Source: Lethocerus indicus (Eukaryota > Arthropoda > Insecta > Hemiptera > Belostomatidae). From it: a stretch of 64,000 nt of DNA. Under the pieces are notes generated by a model. It did no database searches, had not been told where the DNA came from, and was given only the letters and a program-made list of their open reading frames with translations. Where the stretch lies: positions 9,602,034-9,666,033 of the forward strand of contig JACDQD010000006.1 of assembly GCA_019843655.1 (NCBI GenBank), in the 5' to 3' direction. The translations under genes were made by a program, and so were the position numbers. Shown in pieces: positions 37,501-49,540 of the stretch (its first letter is position 1; each line of letters begins with the position of its first letter).

Positions 37501-39389
37501 GGCAAGTCACCTATTCGATTAGCTCAATTATAGGACAGGACAAGTGATTGAATCTCAAATAACTATCGAAAAATCTCCAGAAATCAAATTTGGACAATTT
37601 TGAATAGAAAGAATAATAGAAAATAAATAGATATTCCAACCGACGATAGTTTTAAAAAGCTCTAATCGGAACCGTTAATGAAACATAGGCTTGTATAGCG
37701 GGTTTAGTATTAGCGCCGTAAATCGTGGAATTTATATATTACCAAGGGGTAATATAATAAATTTACGCATACCAGCTACTGATAAAGTAAGTCGACCGAT
37801 ATGGTAATGCTTTATTATTGTGTTTTAAATGTTCATTCAACCAGAATAAACTATTCATATAACACTTGTCTAATTTTTATGCACCTGCTGTGTATGTTTC
37901 CTTTAAGGATTCACTTTATTCCCATGCTACATTCACTGTTCTGGTTCATCGGTATTTTCCGACATTTTAATTTCCCTCAGGATCTCCCTATTCTACATTT
38001 CCCAGGGACAATGGAGCATTGTCGGGATTTATTGTCTACAAACGAGCTTTCCTCTGTTCGCGCATTTCACAAAGAGTACTAGCGCCGACACTACACCAAC
38101 AGTACAAACAATGTTATACCCCGGCGGTTTTGAAAACCTGATATCTCGGTATTTGGCGGGCTGGTGCAGGAGCATTCCCGTTATCGCTCCCATGTATCAT
38201 TCATGTTGCCCAACGGCTGCGAAATTACTTTGAGCTCAAAAGACTACTAATAAAGCGGCGGTAAAAAGAGGACCCGGGCCGACCGGGTACCGAAACGTTG
38301 TTTTATTCGGCCCCGCCGGGTTTGGGGGGGTGAGTGGTCGGGGGATGAGGGAAGAAAAAACCAACGCAATTATTTGCCGCTGCTTCGGGCGTTTTTCTCT
38401 TTTTTTATCGTGTTTATTAGCGACAAAAGCTGAGGCCGCGTAACAGAGTTGGAGTCGTTGGCCGGGGTGGTGGGGCGGGGTGTGCTTGAGGGGGTGATTA
38501 GGTTAGCCCAAGAGAATATGGTGCGGAATTTTTTCCAGGACATCAAAGCTGGGAACCGACCCCCATTGCCCGGCAGGCTTTACATAAATTACCGTTCCGA
38601 CGTAAGCCCCCCTCCCACCACCACCGGCTCTGAACCCGGGGCGGACCAGAACCATTTTCAAAAATGCCAACCGAGCATTAATAATCGGCGCGGAATTTAA
38701 TAACTTTTCACGATACTCCCTCTCTATAAACTTCGATTAGTATATTGACGAAGGTTAAATTTTCACGCTGACAGCCGACCCCCTCTCATATTCCCTCCGA
38801 AATGACTTCGATATTTTTCTCCTCCTAACCGTCCGCAGCAAATTATAGCCACCCTACCTACATGATTGAACAATTAATAAATTATGAATTCTTTTATTTC
38901 CCTTTACAAGACCGGTGAAACGGGTGCCTAATTTAAGAGAATTAATCATCCGTAGCATTCGACTTTGCTCCGTCATCGGCGGAGTTTTTAATTAATTTTA
39001 GTGTTCTCATACCTTTCACTGACAGATAAGGAGTGGTGAAGGTACCAGCATGATTCACAATAAACGTGTGACATACCCTAATGTTTCAGTTGTACGGAAA
39101 TATATGTTTTATTACGTCAAATTGAATCATATTGCGAAACAAAAATAACATTTGGAATTAATGTGGCCTCCATTTTCATTGTGTGCCTCTAATCGGTTCT
39201 GCGGTATAAAGCTTTAACAATAAAAATGTACTGAAAATAAACACTTTTGTAAATAATGTTGAATGTTTCTCAATTAATGGAAAACCGGGTTGTGTCCGAC
39301 AATTTAATAGTACCCGCGGAATTTTCTTCAAATTTCCCCAATTGCCCATTGGAGTTATCGGTTCGGAATTACACCACTCAATCCCGAAG
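34511..39389. other. Non-coding stretch
   Basis: Includes a GC-rich part at 34860-35060, a purine-rich tract at 35560-35660, a long G run near 36950 and a 154-codon plus-strand frame at 36964-37428 that is Pro/Arg/Ser-rich and unrecognised. No gene supported. Confidence 0.45.
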
Positions 39390-39410
39390 CCAATATTCGC
39401 GGAATATTGG
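39390..39410. promoter_or_regulatory. Inverted CCAAT pair (21-bp palindrome)
   Basis: CCAATATTC (39390-39398) and its exact reverse complement GAATATTGG (39402-39410) flank GCG. Each end is a CCAAT box. It lies in a well-mixed 300-bp stretch where both strands are open for about 100 codons; I regard both frames as chance. Confidence 0.5.
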
Positions 39411-40098
39411 TTGGATAGCGGCCGATTTAACATTGAAAGCCGAGGGACTCGGCCCGAGTTACTTAAAGCGACGGAAACGCGCTCGGTTGGGTTTTGAATC
39501 AGCTCTATTGTTGAATCGAAACTGCTCTTACAGTGCAATCGGGCACACATTTGAGGCCACATTTTAATGTTGAATTTCTGTCTATGATTTGATATATTTC
39601 CTCCTGCCTTATTAAAAAATACAACAACAATTAAAATCTATATTTCTTAATGTCATTTCATCTGTTGCTGAAATTGGAAGGAAACTGATTTGGTTTTCCA
39701 ATAGTCATAATTAGAGTTGCTCGTCCTAATGAATTTTTATAGCCATCAGAATCCTGAACGACAGAGTCGGATTGAGATCTGACATTTTATATTGTGTCGG
39801 TACCCATTCAGTATCAATATCGATAGCGATGGGATAGTGGACAATTGGTGGGGGGAGTAGACTGGGAAGGGTTGAGTTGGACGTGAACGCTGGGCTGGGG
39901 GCGGATTGGAAAAAAACTCTTAACTTTGTTGGTCGAAGCCCCGGTTAGAGTGGAGGGAAGGGGTAGGGGTTTGAAGAGCAACTTTGCTTTTAGCGGCCTC
40001 TGTCGAGAAGGGGGATCCTGTAATCCATCAGGGGAAGCCATTGACACCGCTCTCTAGATCACTATCTCGACCTTTTTAATCCTCGACAAACTTTATTT

Positions 40099-40163
40099 TA
40101 TAAAAACCAAACCCGCCCCGTTCCCCCGTCCGCAGTCAGCCGCCTCGTGCCGGCCGGGACGAG
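40099..40163 (+). promoter_or_regulatory. Weak TATA promoter candidate in a GC-rich pocket
   Basis: TATAAAAA (40099-40106) is followed after a C-rich spacer by GCAGTC (A at 40134, 35 nt away, slightly long). A 20-nt imperfect GC-rich palindrome with CTCGT/ACGAG ends lies just downstream (40144-40163). The surrounding 100 bp is GC-rich and CpG-rich in an AT-rich setting. Confidence 0.2.
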
Positions 40164-42472
40164 CCGCCCTCGCCACCCGTCACAGGGAAGGGGGCTTGCG
40201 CTCCCCCCGATGAATGCCGATACTGGCTGATGTTGCAGTTTGATAGATGGTTGCGAAATGATTGATGGTTTTTAATAAGAAAGCCGGGTTTCGGTAATTA
40301 GAAGACTTCTAGTGTTGCTCAAAGCGTTTGTTTTGATTTACTGTTCGTCGGGACGACAGACAACCGGGAGTTCTATTAATTGATTACAAAAGTATACCCT
40401 CGAGCCCTGTCGAATGTTCAAATTCACAATTAATAGTGTAACCCCGCTATTAATTCTCCCATTCCGAACACGGGGGATGGTCTTAGACATGATCACCGTC
40501 GACTATGCACTCTCCTATTCGTGCATTTACATATTTTTGAATTATACAGGAAAAAATACACTCGGATCGCTTAAAGAAAAAAATATATACCAAAAAATTT
40601 TTTGCGTTTGACTAATAAACCATTAAAAACCAATAAAACGAAATATCGACACAAGAAACACTGAACCGAATAAACGCGGAAACATATTTCTATATGATTA
40701 TAATTAGCAATGTTCGGTTGGAAACTGTAGCTGTACTAACTAGGTTCTTTTAACGGCGATCCAAGCGGTACTTTGACAAGAACTTCAATACTAACTGTGG
40801 ACAGTAGTAACTCGAGAAAACTTCTTTTCTCTATATCGCGCTGAGAGAAAGAGTGGGTGAATTAAAACCCTGAAAGATGTTGTAGTGAGACAGCAGGTTG
40901 AGAGTTGCCAACAACGCTTGAAGTATTGTAGTGACAATATAAAAGTATTCCCGACGACAAACTGCCTCCTTTCTCTTGTTCGGTTCAAAACTTGAACATT
41001 CGTAAGATTCTGAGGCAAAGAATTTCAGCCGTACTATCAATGTTCTATTACTCTATAGAAACCGAAAAATATTTCTGGAATAAATATACACGCCGTATAT
41101 CATTGAATTAAAAAATCCTAATATACGTTTAATTGTTCCTCTGCACGAACTAACAAGGTGTAAAAAATAACTGTTTAAAAAATGTAAATTTAGCCGGTAA
41201 AATTTTATTCCTGGTGCGGCCTTCCTTCAGATAAAACATCAGTACTTTCCCCAGTTCTCGGGGGGCACTTTCCCTTCGTCTTGCTAACTTCTCGAACTCT
41301 TAGCGGGAACATCTCCCGTCGAGTGTATAGGAATGAAATTGGCAATGAATAAAACATCCCCTACCCCCGCCAACGGGGAGAGGTAGGAAGGAAGTTCAAC
41401 GCAGGTTGAACAAAATTTAAGCCCTGAATAACTAAATTGGAATCGTTGCGGCCGGGGGAGGCCGGGGCATTATTCTATGAAACGGAAAGCGAGCAATTAT
41501 GTAGAGCAAGTTACGAAAATATTTCAGCCGCCGTGGAGGGGGGGATGGGAGGCGGGTCCGGGAATAACTGGGGCACGGCCAAGAATCAAATGAACTATTG
41601 TTCATGATGTAATTTAACTTGGAATATGAGCCCAATGCAAATTCGGGCCGGTACACAATTTAACGCTTTCAATTCAGCGTGGAGGAACACAACCGGCCAC
41701 CTCATTGCGCTAAAGTAGAATTGCCGCCACTCAACATTTTCTGACCAATTTCTCAAATGTGTCTCGCACCCGACATCGCGCGTACATTTACGTACTATAC
41801 CCCCACTGTATTGAGAATCGTTCATGCCCCGCTGCAGATCCGTAGACCCGAGATCCGAAGAAGTCACCGCCCCACTGGAAACATGAAATACATAAAATAT
41901 AAATGTGTATGAAATTCATATTCCTACCGCTTTTAAACACAAAAAATGATATGTCTACGCCATCTTCTTCAGATGTCGGATGACCTTATTTAAGTATAAG
42001 ACATCACTGTCGGCATTAGCGATGATTTAAGGGACTGGAACGCGATTAATATTTCTTATGGGACGGCGTCGTCGCTAACCCGTAAACCGCGTCATTCGAT
42101 GGCTGGCGGAGCCAACTTGTCCGAGAGTAGCGTTCTTAAACCTCCCCCCCCGCCCAGCTACGCTTTATTCCTGGCCCATTTAAGGACATAATAGGGTGGA
42201 GGGTCGTTGATGAATCGGAAAAAGGAAAAGAGCGCTGAAATATGGGCAGGACGGCCGGTTAATGGACTAAAATGTACTCCGGGAAGGGGGTAGAAGGAGC
42301 CAGAAGAAGGGAAACAGATCCCTTCCCGTCGGAGTTCATCCTTGTCGGTCCACTTTTTGTCGCTTCGGGCCCGGCCGAAATTCGTTATTCGGTAGACTAA
42401 AAGGAAGCCGTATACATGGAAAGATTGCATTGGCCGAGTTCCCAAAAGAAAGATTGCGTAGACTGGTGAACA

Positions 42473-42529
<57 letters not shown>

Positions 42530-45500
42530 GGAGGGCAGGAAAATGAAAAGCAAACTCCCGCCGTGAAACCAGCGCCAGTTGTAGGGCTATTTGTTTAAAA
42601 TAAAAATCCCTCGTCTCACTTAAATCGTGTTTTCGTGTTATGAATTTTTGCGCCCTGGGTCTTGGCTCGGAGCGGGATGTGGGCCCTACGACAAGATGTT
42701 AAATGAAACTCTTGCGGGCGTCCTTTCTATATGATTAATAACGTACATACTGGCCAAATGTTGTTTTATACTCTATATCCTCTCATTTCCACTATATTTG
42801 GAAGAGAATTCTACCGAATTGTTTATAATTAACAAATGAGGTAGAGACCGGTTGTGCGGGGCACATGCCATACAGCGGATTTAATTTTTTCTCGACAAAC
42901 GATATGCCAAAGCAGCTTCAAAATTTGAGTTTAAAGAGCTTTCAAAAGATCACATTTCCTAGCCGGACTACCACGGGTTAGCTTTACTCTTTCATCAGTG
43001 AGTATGTCTGCCATAGGAGTCATTCTGATACAAACGGTTTGACCATTTTTGGAGGTAGTTAAGGTAACATATGCGTACGTTCACGAGATCCACCATCGGC
43101 TGAAGTGGAGGCGAAGACGAAACTGACACAGTTGAGTAACGTTAGTAAGAAAACAGATTTTTATTTTTATTTAAATTCTAAAATGTAACACTTTAATAAT
43201 ATTAATAAATATGTCATTTTCTACTTATTACGAATACTTCTTGCCCAAAATTATTTTTAAAATGGCGGTAAGAGTAACAAAACTATAGATACATAATAAT
43301 TCCCCTCCCAGCAAAACTGAAACTGAAATATATCGTTATTATCGATGGACCCCGCGCAGCTGAATAACAAGTGTTCAGTTCAGGAACTTAATAAAATTCA
43401 GTCGTGACAAATGGTCCTCGAACTTCCGTTATCGTCGAAGATTATGAGTAATAATTTCGAATGGCATTTAGAACATAAATTATTAAAATGACATCTCTTG
43501 GAGATCAGCCCCAAAAATACAGGCGGTGCCCATCCCCACCTTTTGAAGTTTCAATTCCTAACTGTAAGTCATAAATCATTTTTAACGCATTATATAAATT
43601 ATGCTGCTTCCATAATTCTAAACAAATATAACTTACATGTTCCGACATCACTCCTGTGATTCATTTATTGGAATATTAATTAAATCTGGCTGTACATTTT
43701 GATGTCTTGTAGCTGCTAATTCAGGACAACAGTTTTCAAATCTTCAATATCGCTGTAAATATAAAACGCTTTAGTATTTTTCGTTTTTATTTTCAAAATA
43801 AGACGGTCAATTTGTGCGCACTAATAATGAGAAGAGAGATAGAATGGCGCTGGGCCCCGTCTGAGCGGGGCTCAGAAATGAAACCGGGTGAAATGTAGAC
43901 GATCCAAGAGTGCCGGTTTTCTTCAGCGGGCGTCATAATCATAAACAGGTTCCCATGTTACAAAACATCTTTTTAGACTCTTCCTTATCAGTTGGGCCCG
44001 GTTTGTCGTAAATCCACTCCCCTAATGGAACACCATCAGGTAAGGCCACCACCCCCCACCCACCCAATGCCTTATAACGACGACCTTCAGTATATCAATC
44101 TTTTTATAGTTTCCAGTATTGTACCTTGATTCACAGTCGTTAGGGAAGTTTACACGGTTTAAATTATAAGCTCTTATTCTAATTTTCACAGTATATACCC
44201 CACGTCCAAATAAAATTAATAAAATGTTGGGTTTTGCTAAAGAGAACGTTAAGGCGGCATTTTCAAGACAAATATATGAACCTCTGATCAACCTCTCAAT
44301 TTTTCTTTTCCCGGAACCCCTCTCTAAAATACTGAGAAATCCCAACTGGATCAGAAAATTTATAAATTTAAAAAATTCAAAAAGTATACAAAGGCTATTG
44401 AAGGAACAGTATCGGTCGAATCCGACCAAAATAAATTATCAACTGAAGCGTAAACCTTTTTAAGTGTCCTGACCCTTGGCCATGTTTTTAAAAATTCGCC
44501 ATTCTTTTTCTTCCGCTTATTTTTTTTTAGCGTAAAAGGGTAAATACTGTTCCCGTACACTTCGTTTGTGGTGGGGGAGGGAGTGTAAGTAAACGAGCAT
44601 TATAAAGCTTTTCTATGTTTTTTTTCTCTCTCCCGAACTTTTAAAACCCATTTTGATATAACATCATTCCGTTCCCTACTGTTCTTGTCCCCTGGGAACT
44701 AATTGAATTTCAACACACTTATAGCATTTTAAAAATAAAAAAAAAGCAATTATCCGAAAATTCATTTTATAAAATTCAAAAATGAAGAATTCCATCTAAC
44801 ACCGAAATAATTAAAACAATCAACATTTCATATTTAACGCAATAATATTTCAGTTTCCTGGATCTGTATTTTTAACAAGTACAGTTGACATGTTCAATAA
44901 AATATCAACTTTCCTCACACGTACGTTCCGAATGTGGTATATATCAACGTTTATTAACTTGTACTTGGCTCTAAATCGAATACCCTTGTGAGCTTTATAA
45001 GTTTCGATGACGAATACGGGTACAGCTGAAAATGATACAAGTTAAAAAAAATTCTGCCAGAAATATAGAGTTAACTCGCCCGTGCCAAGTGGATATTCGC
45101 GAATAAAGATAATTCGACCATCGAAACGTTTTTGAGTCGTATCGTTAGGCTCGATTGGGACGAGGACTAGCTGGGACCCGACTCGAGGGGTTCGGCTACC
45201 CGCCATTCCGTTTAATCAAAAGTTACCGTCGGCGGGGTAAACTTTTCGTTTGAACTTTTAGTCACGCCCAGTAGGTGCCAAGTTTAAAATGAAATTTGCG
45301 TTATTCGCCAGTTTACCGTGTCTTACCTTCCGGACCCGATTCCATTAACATATACATGAGATTTATTTTAAGGGCCCGAGCTGTGGTGGGGGGGGGGGTG
45401 AAATGTCGAGTGGTGGTTACGACGGGGTACGGACTCCCGCCTGTCAACTACAGTCCACTTTAATTTGGATTAAGTGCATCATTAACGTTTCACCTTATTC

Positions 45501-45790
45501 CTCGGAATTCTATTAAGAGAGCCGTTCGCAATCCGAACTCTCAAACTAAACAGACCGCTCACATTTCGGTTCGATACAAGTTATCACGAAATTTACGCAT
45601 GAAACAACATGTTTACTTAAGGTTTACCACAAAAACTTACATTAAAAAAAATATACGATATACATTCTTCGCTGTTACTTATTCCAAGAAACAGCGAGAA
45701 TAATTCATTTTATTCTGTTAAAATAATTAATTTGTTTATGGTAATCGTGTACTTGATGAATGCCCCTGACCTCCGATAGACCGAGTAGAC
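40164..45790. other. Non-coding stretch
   Basis: Mixed AT-rich DNA with a G11 run near 45388 and the (TA)25 repeat. The 135-codon minus-strand frame at 44022-44429 is opposed by a plus-strand frame and unrecognised. No gene or RNA found. Confidence 0.45.
42479..42528. repeat. (TA)25 microsatellite
   Basis: A perfect 50-bp TA run preceded by catatatg. The minus-strand open frame across it (42158-42553) reads alternating Tyr-Ile and is an artefact of the repeat. Confidence 0.98.
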
Positions 45791-46035
45791 GCGGCTGGTA
45801 ATCAGCCGCCGGCAGTAAGTAGCTAAATGGGTTCGTTATTATTCAAAACTGAGCCATTTGAATGTTGATGAACGGCCCCGGTCCCGTGTTCGGCGGCGTT
45901 TGATGGGTTGCATAGGGGCGGAGGGGTTCGCTATTTGGCTCTCTGATACACCGGTTTAATTTCAAGCCCATACGTGTATTAATCTACTCAAATATTAAAC
46001 AGAAAATTAAACCGGCGTTGCCTTGACTGCCGGTT
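45791..46035. other. Two GC-rich inverted repeats
   Basis: GCGGCTG/CAGCCGC (45791-45797 and 45803-45809, loop GTAAT) and AACCGGC/GCCGGTT (46010-46016 and 46029-46035) are both perfect 7-bp stems. Between them lies ordinary mixed sequence. Confidence 0.6.
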
Positions 46036-46792
46036 GTTTGGGCTGTCGCCTGTCGGGCCCGAACCAGCCAGCCGCCCGCTAAACGCCAATGCCAAAACCC
46101 AGCCGGCGGAGAGTCGCCCTTCAATATGATTCCAATTGAAAGGAGTCCACAAAGCTTGGTGAAATGTGCACAACCCATTCATAATTAAACGTGCGCCATT
46201 CAAGCCCGCCGCCGAACCGGAATGCTAAATTAAAATTCTAGAACCTTTGCAAATATGTTATTAAAATATTACTTCGAATTTGATCGTAAGTTTTGTAATA
46301 AAGGACGCAATCATTAGCACATGTAGATATCGAGAATGAAGAAATAATAAGATTACTATGACAACAGTAGCCGTAATATCTGTGTAGGCCATTTTGTATA
46401 TTATTTTAAAAGTATTCATGTTTAATACGCTTTGTGCAATATGTCCATATAAACTTGTTGACTAATCCTTTTCTTGATTTTAGACGGTTCTAGTTCATTA
46501 AGCAAGATGCCCAGTCGCAATATCTATATTCTGATCTTGCTATAATAAACAGACGTCGACATTTAATCTATACCTAGGGCGTAGCTATTTATCGTAAAGG
46601 AATTAATCAAATAATCCGGAGAGTACCCGGAAGGACGTCGGCATCCAAACGGATCTATTCGAAAGATGTTCAGACTCGATAATGGGGGCAGGGACGAAAC
46701 AATGGGCAGGGCCAAAGCCCTCACTGGTCCTGACATCTAATTTCTGCCTATGACATTTGAACCGATCTTCCCGTTCTCGTGGTTAATGGTTC

Positions 46793-46839
<47 letters not shown>

Positions 46840-47689
46840 GTGAGAGATAGAGCGAGTTAGGAGGGGGCAGGAGAGATGGGAAGAGGACTGAGGGCGCGCC
46901 TAGGGGGGCGGGGGTGGTGAGAGCCGGATAGGGAGAGATGGCATGTTTCCACAATACCCTATTAGCCCCCAATTACACCACAAAGAACTCCTTCCTCCGG
47001 CCTTACCGAGAAGAAGAACGGCCCCTTTATTCTTTTTTTCGCTTCCCCCCAATAGACGAAAAGGAATAATAGAACCGATATCTCTTCAATGGAGTCCGCG
47101 ATGATGTGGCGATATGGAACCCTACGGTCGGTACGGTACCATTATAAAATAAGAAATAGGTAGTATTATTACAGTATTCGTTCTTGATACACTTGTAATG
47201 TTGTATAAATTTAATGGCCCTTTCGTAGCCCATTTCTCAACAATTATAACATTATATAATTATAGTGTCCTAGTGTAAGAACTTACAATGCATTTCGCAT
47301 ACTTGCTCTTGTGCTTAAGAGTTTCTGATTCAATCCCCGAGAATATCTGTATATTTGTAAAACATGTGTTTGTCAATAATTATAGGACACGGAATAGGAT
47401 TAGAGAAATCGATTCCGTTCGTTCGCTGCTCTCAAGTCATTCAGAGATTCGTTAACAGAAGTTGAAAGGACAACGAAATGTCCACTTTGGTTTTATCCTT
47501 ATTAAAAGGCGAAAGATTTAACTTGTTGGGAATTATACCGATATCTAAATGCCACTGTTCATAATCTTCAATTATTCCGAGTATTTCTCTATGAAAATTT
47601 AAAAATTAAGAGCGGAACACAAATGAGTGTTAATTGAAACACAAATAGAGATTGAGTATCGTAGATTTCGCGTTCTTCTGTCTCCCCTA
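46036..47689. other. Non-coding stretch around the (AG)20 run
   Basis: AT-rich to 46790, then the AG repeat and a purine-rich tail to about 46945, then AT-rich again. Nothing gene-like. Confidence 0.45.
46797..46836. repeat. (AG)20 microsatellite next to an initiator-like TCAGTC
   Basis: A perfect 40-bp AG run, then degenerate tgag/agat units to about 46855. The bases just before it (46791-46796) are TCAGTC, the arthropod initiator consensus, with no TATA box about 30 nt upstream. The run could bind GAGA-type factors or be a plain microsatellite. Confidence 0.95.
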
Positions 47690-48060
47690 GATGGTTCGTT
47701 GTCCGGGCTGAGTTTTGGCGGCTAACCTATTTGTATTGAGCGCTCGGTCGCTTTGGCCGGCCCTAATTTTCAAATGAACCCGAGTGGGGCCAGCTCTAAA
47801 CCCGCTTCACGAATTTACGGCGTCATTTACGGCGAAAAGAAATAAAACAATAATCCGGCGGATGTTTGCCGGCTTTAGGAGGGGGCGCGTCCTGTTATTG
47901 TTGAGTCCTTAATCTCGCACGACGCGTTCCGGCCGGGGTAAATTAATAGAGGGTGCCGGGGGCCGTTTTGTATCAGTACCCCGTTAAGGGCCAAAGGCTC
48001 GATGCTTTAAAAAGTGCGGGGATTGCAGTTGAAGTTTAGAACGCTTTGACTAAGGTAGAA
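47690..48060. promoter_or_regulatory. Candidate cis-regulatory block with tandem ATTTACGGCG
   Basis: ATTTACGGCG occurs twice, at 47813-47822 and 47825-47834, with a 2-nt gap, so the start points are 12 bp apart. TTTAC(G)-type words are close to posterior Hox/Caudal sites. The block also has GGCCGG words and no open frame of note. Confidence 0.3.
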
Positions 48061-48661
48061 GCGATTTATTAAATTCCGCAAAGGAAAAAAACTACGGTTG
48101 AAAGGCCACCGCCAATAATTTTTTACCTCGTTTTAAATAAACAAGAAAGTAAAAAGTAGACATTTGATAGTCATAAACAGTAATAAATAGTGGTATTATT
48201 AGGTCGTTTGATTATTTTTTCCGGATTTAGACCAATTTTAGTCGCACTTAAGCGAACCGCAGTCTATGGTTGTTTAATGTTACCGTGATACTGGGGGGGG
48301 GAAGAAGGTATTTTATACATCATGCCCCCGCAAGCAGTGAGTGGAAATCATACTGAAAACCAAAGATAAAAACTATACTTCAAAATCAGAAATTGGTCGT
48401 ATGTTCTTTTATTTATTTGATCGAAATGCCAAAAAACAATTCCTATTCTTGTCGGCAAACGGGGGGAGGGGGGGATCTACCCAACTTAAATAATGTTTAA
48501 TTCTCCGAATACTGATACAGACGTTTTTCCGCTTGTGATTAATGCAAGAAGGTAAATAATCGAGCCCTGCGGTTTCTACCTATAAGTAAAATATAACTTC
48601 ACTAACGTGAGGTTCTCCAGTTAACTCGAGCCGCTCTCTTTCACCCGTAAATACTTTATTA

Positions 48662-48724
48662 GACCCCTTTACCAATATTGGTCTTATATACCAATTTTAA
48701 TCTAGGACCGGTTAAAGGGGAGTC
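48662..48724. other. Imperfect 62-nt hairpin with internal CCAAT palindrome
   Basis: CCCCTTTACC pairs with GGTTAAAGGGG (one bulge) near the two ends. Inside, ATTGGT and ACCAAT form an alternative 6-bp hairpin. The length is precursor-like but the pairing is too interrupted for a confident microRNA call. Confidence 0.4.
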
Positions 48725-48889
48725 ATAATAAATTAATTTTTCAATTCGGCTCCGAAAAAAGGTCGGTCTTTCATTCGACTCGCTTTCATGCCGGGTCAAG
48801 TCAACCGTCTTGCATTACAGTTTGAACGGTGGCAATACCCGACAATGGGAATGCGAAATCCTGCAAGCGAATGAAATATTAATCGGGTA

Positions 48890-49540
48890 ATCATTGACAG
48901 CTTTTCTATTTAATTGAGTTTGCAGTGGAATCCCACTCCTCATGGCACCGGAAATAACCCCATATTCCAATTTACGGTTTCAATCGAGGCTTTTTTCACA
49001 CATGTATATATAAAGGCAATAGTCAAACGTATTCCTCTAGGCAATACTGGATGAATTCATACCGCGTTATGCAATTTTTTCCTTTCGGGGCAAAGAAAGC
49101 CTTTTGCCTTTCGACTTTTGCTAACCTAAATTGAAGTAAATGGCTATCTGATTTTTTTCCCAACTCGGCGGTCTTAAAAACTTTTACGACAAGGCGATAC
49201 AAACCGTAAGGTAATGCATTTTAACCCGGGGGTTTATGGTTTACAACCTTATGAAAAAAGGCAATGAATGCGCCATAAAACTTTAAAGGTCGATATTCAA
49301 TCTTTATGCTTGCCAGTTTACCAAATGAGCGGTGCATTAGCGGCTATGGGAAGCGGGTGAGTGGGCGCTTTGAATATCATAATGCGAATTTAATGCAACC
49401 CATAAGTGATTTGTACTCTGGGTCCGATTTTTCACCATAAGCCGCACAGCTTATAAACACATTTAAATGAATATTAAATGGGCGTTATTTACAGATAAGT
49501 TCATTAAATTCGGCTGCAACATCGCTTCAACAAAATGACA
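48890..49540. promoter_or_regulatory. Candidate cis-regulatory block rich in TTTATG/CATAAA words
   Basis: TTTATGG (49233-49239), CCATAAA (49273-49279), TTTATGC (49303-49309), ACCATAA near 49434 and TTATAAAC near 49451 occur within about 220 bp, on both strands. These resemble Caudal and posterior Hox binding sites. The region is depleted of low-complexity sequence, as conserved non-coding elements often are. Confidence 0.3.

Noticed and set aside
42158..42553. 131-codon minus-strand open frame.
   Set aside because: Its start runs through the (TA)25 repeat as alternating Tyr-Ile, and the remainder has no motif.
46748..46972. Minus-strand open frame with a long Leu-Ser repeat; a similar plus-strand frame at 63419-63775.
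   Set aside because: Both are translations of AG/CT microsatellites.
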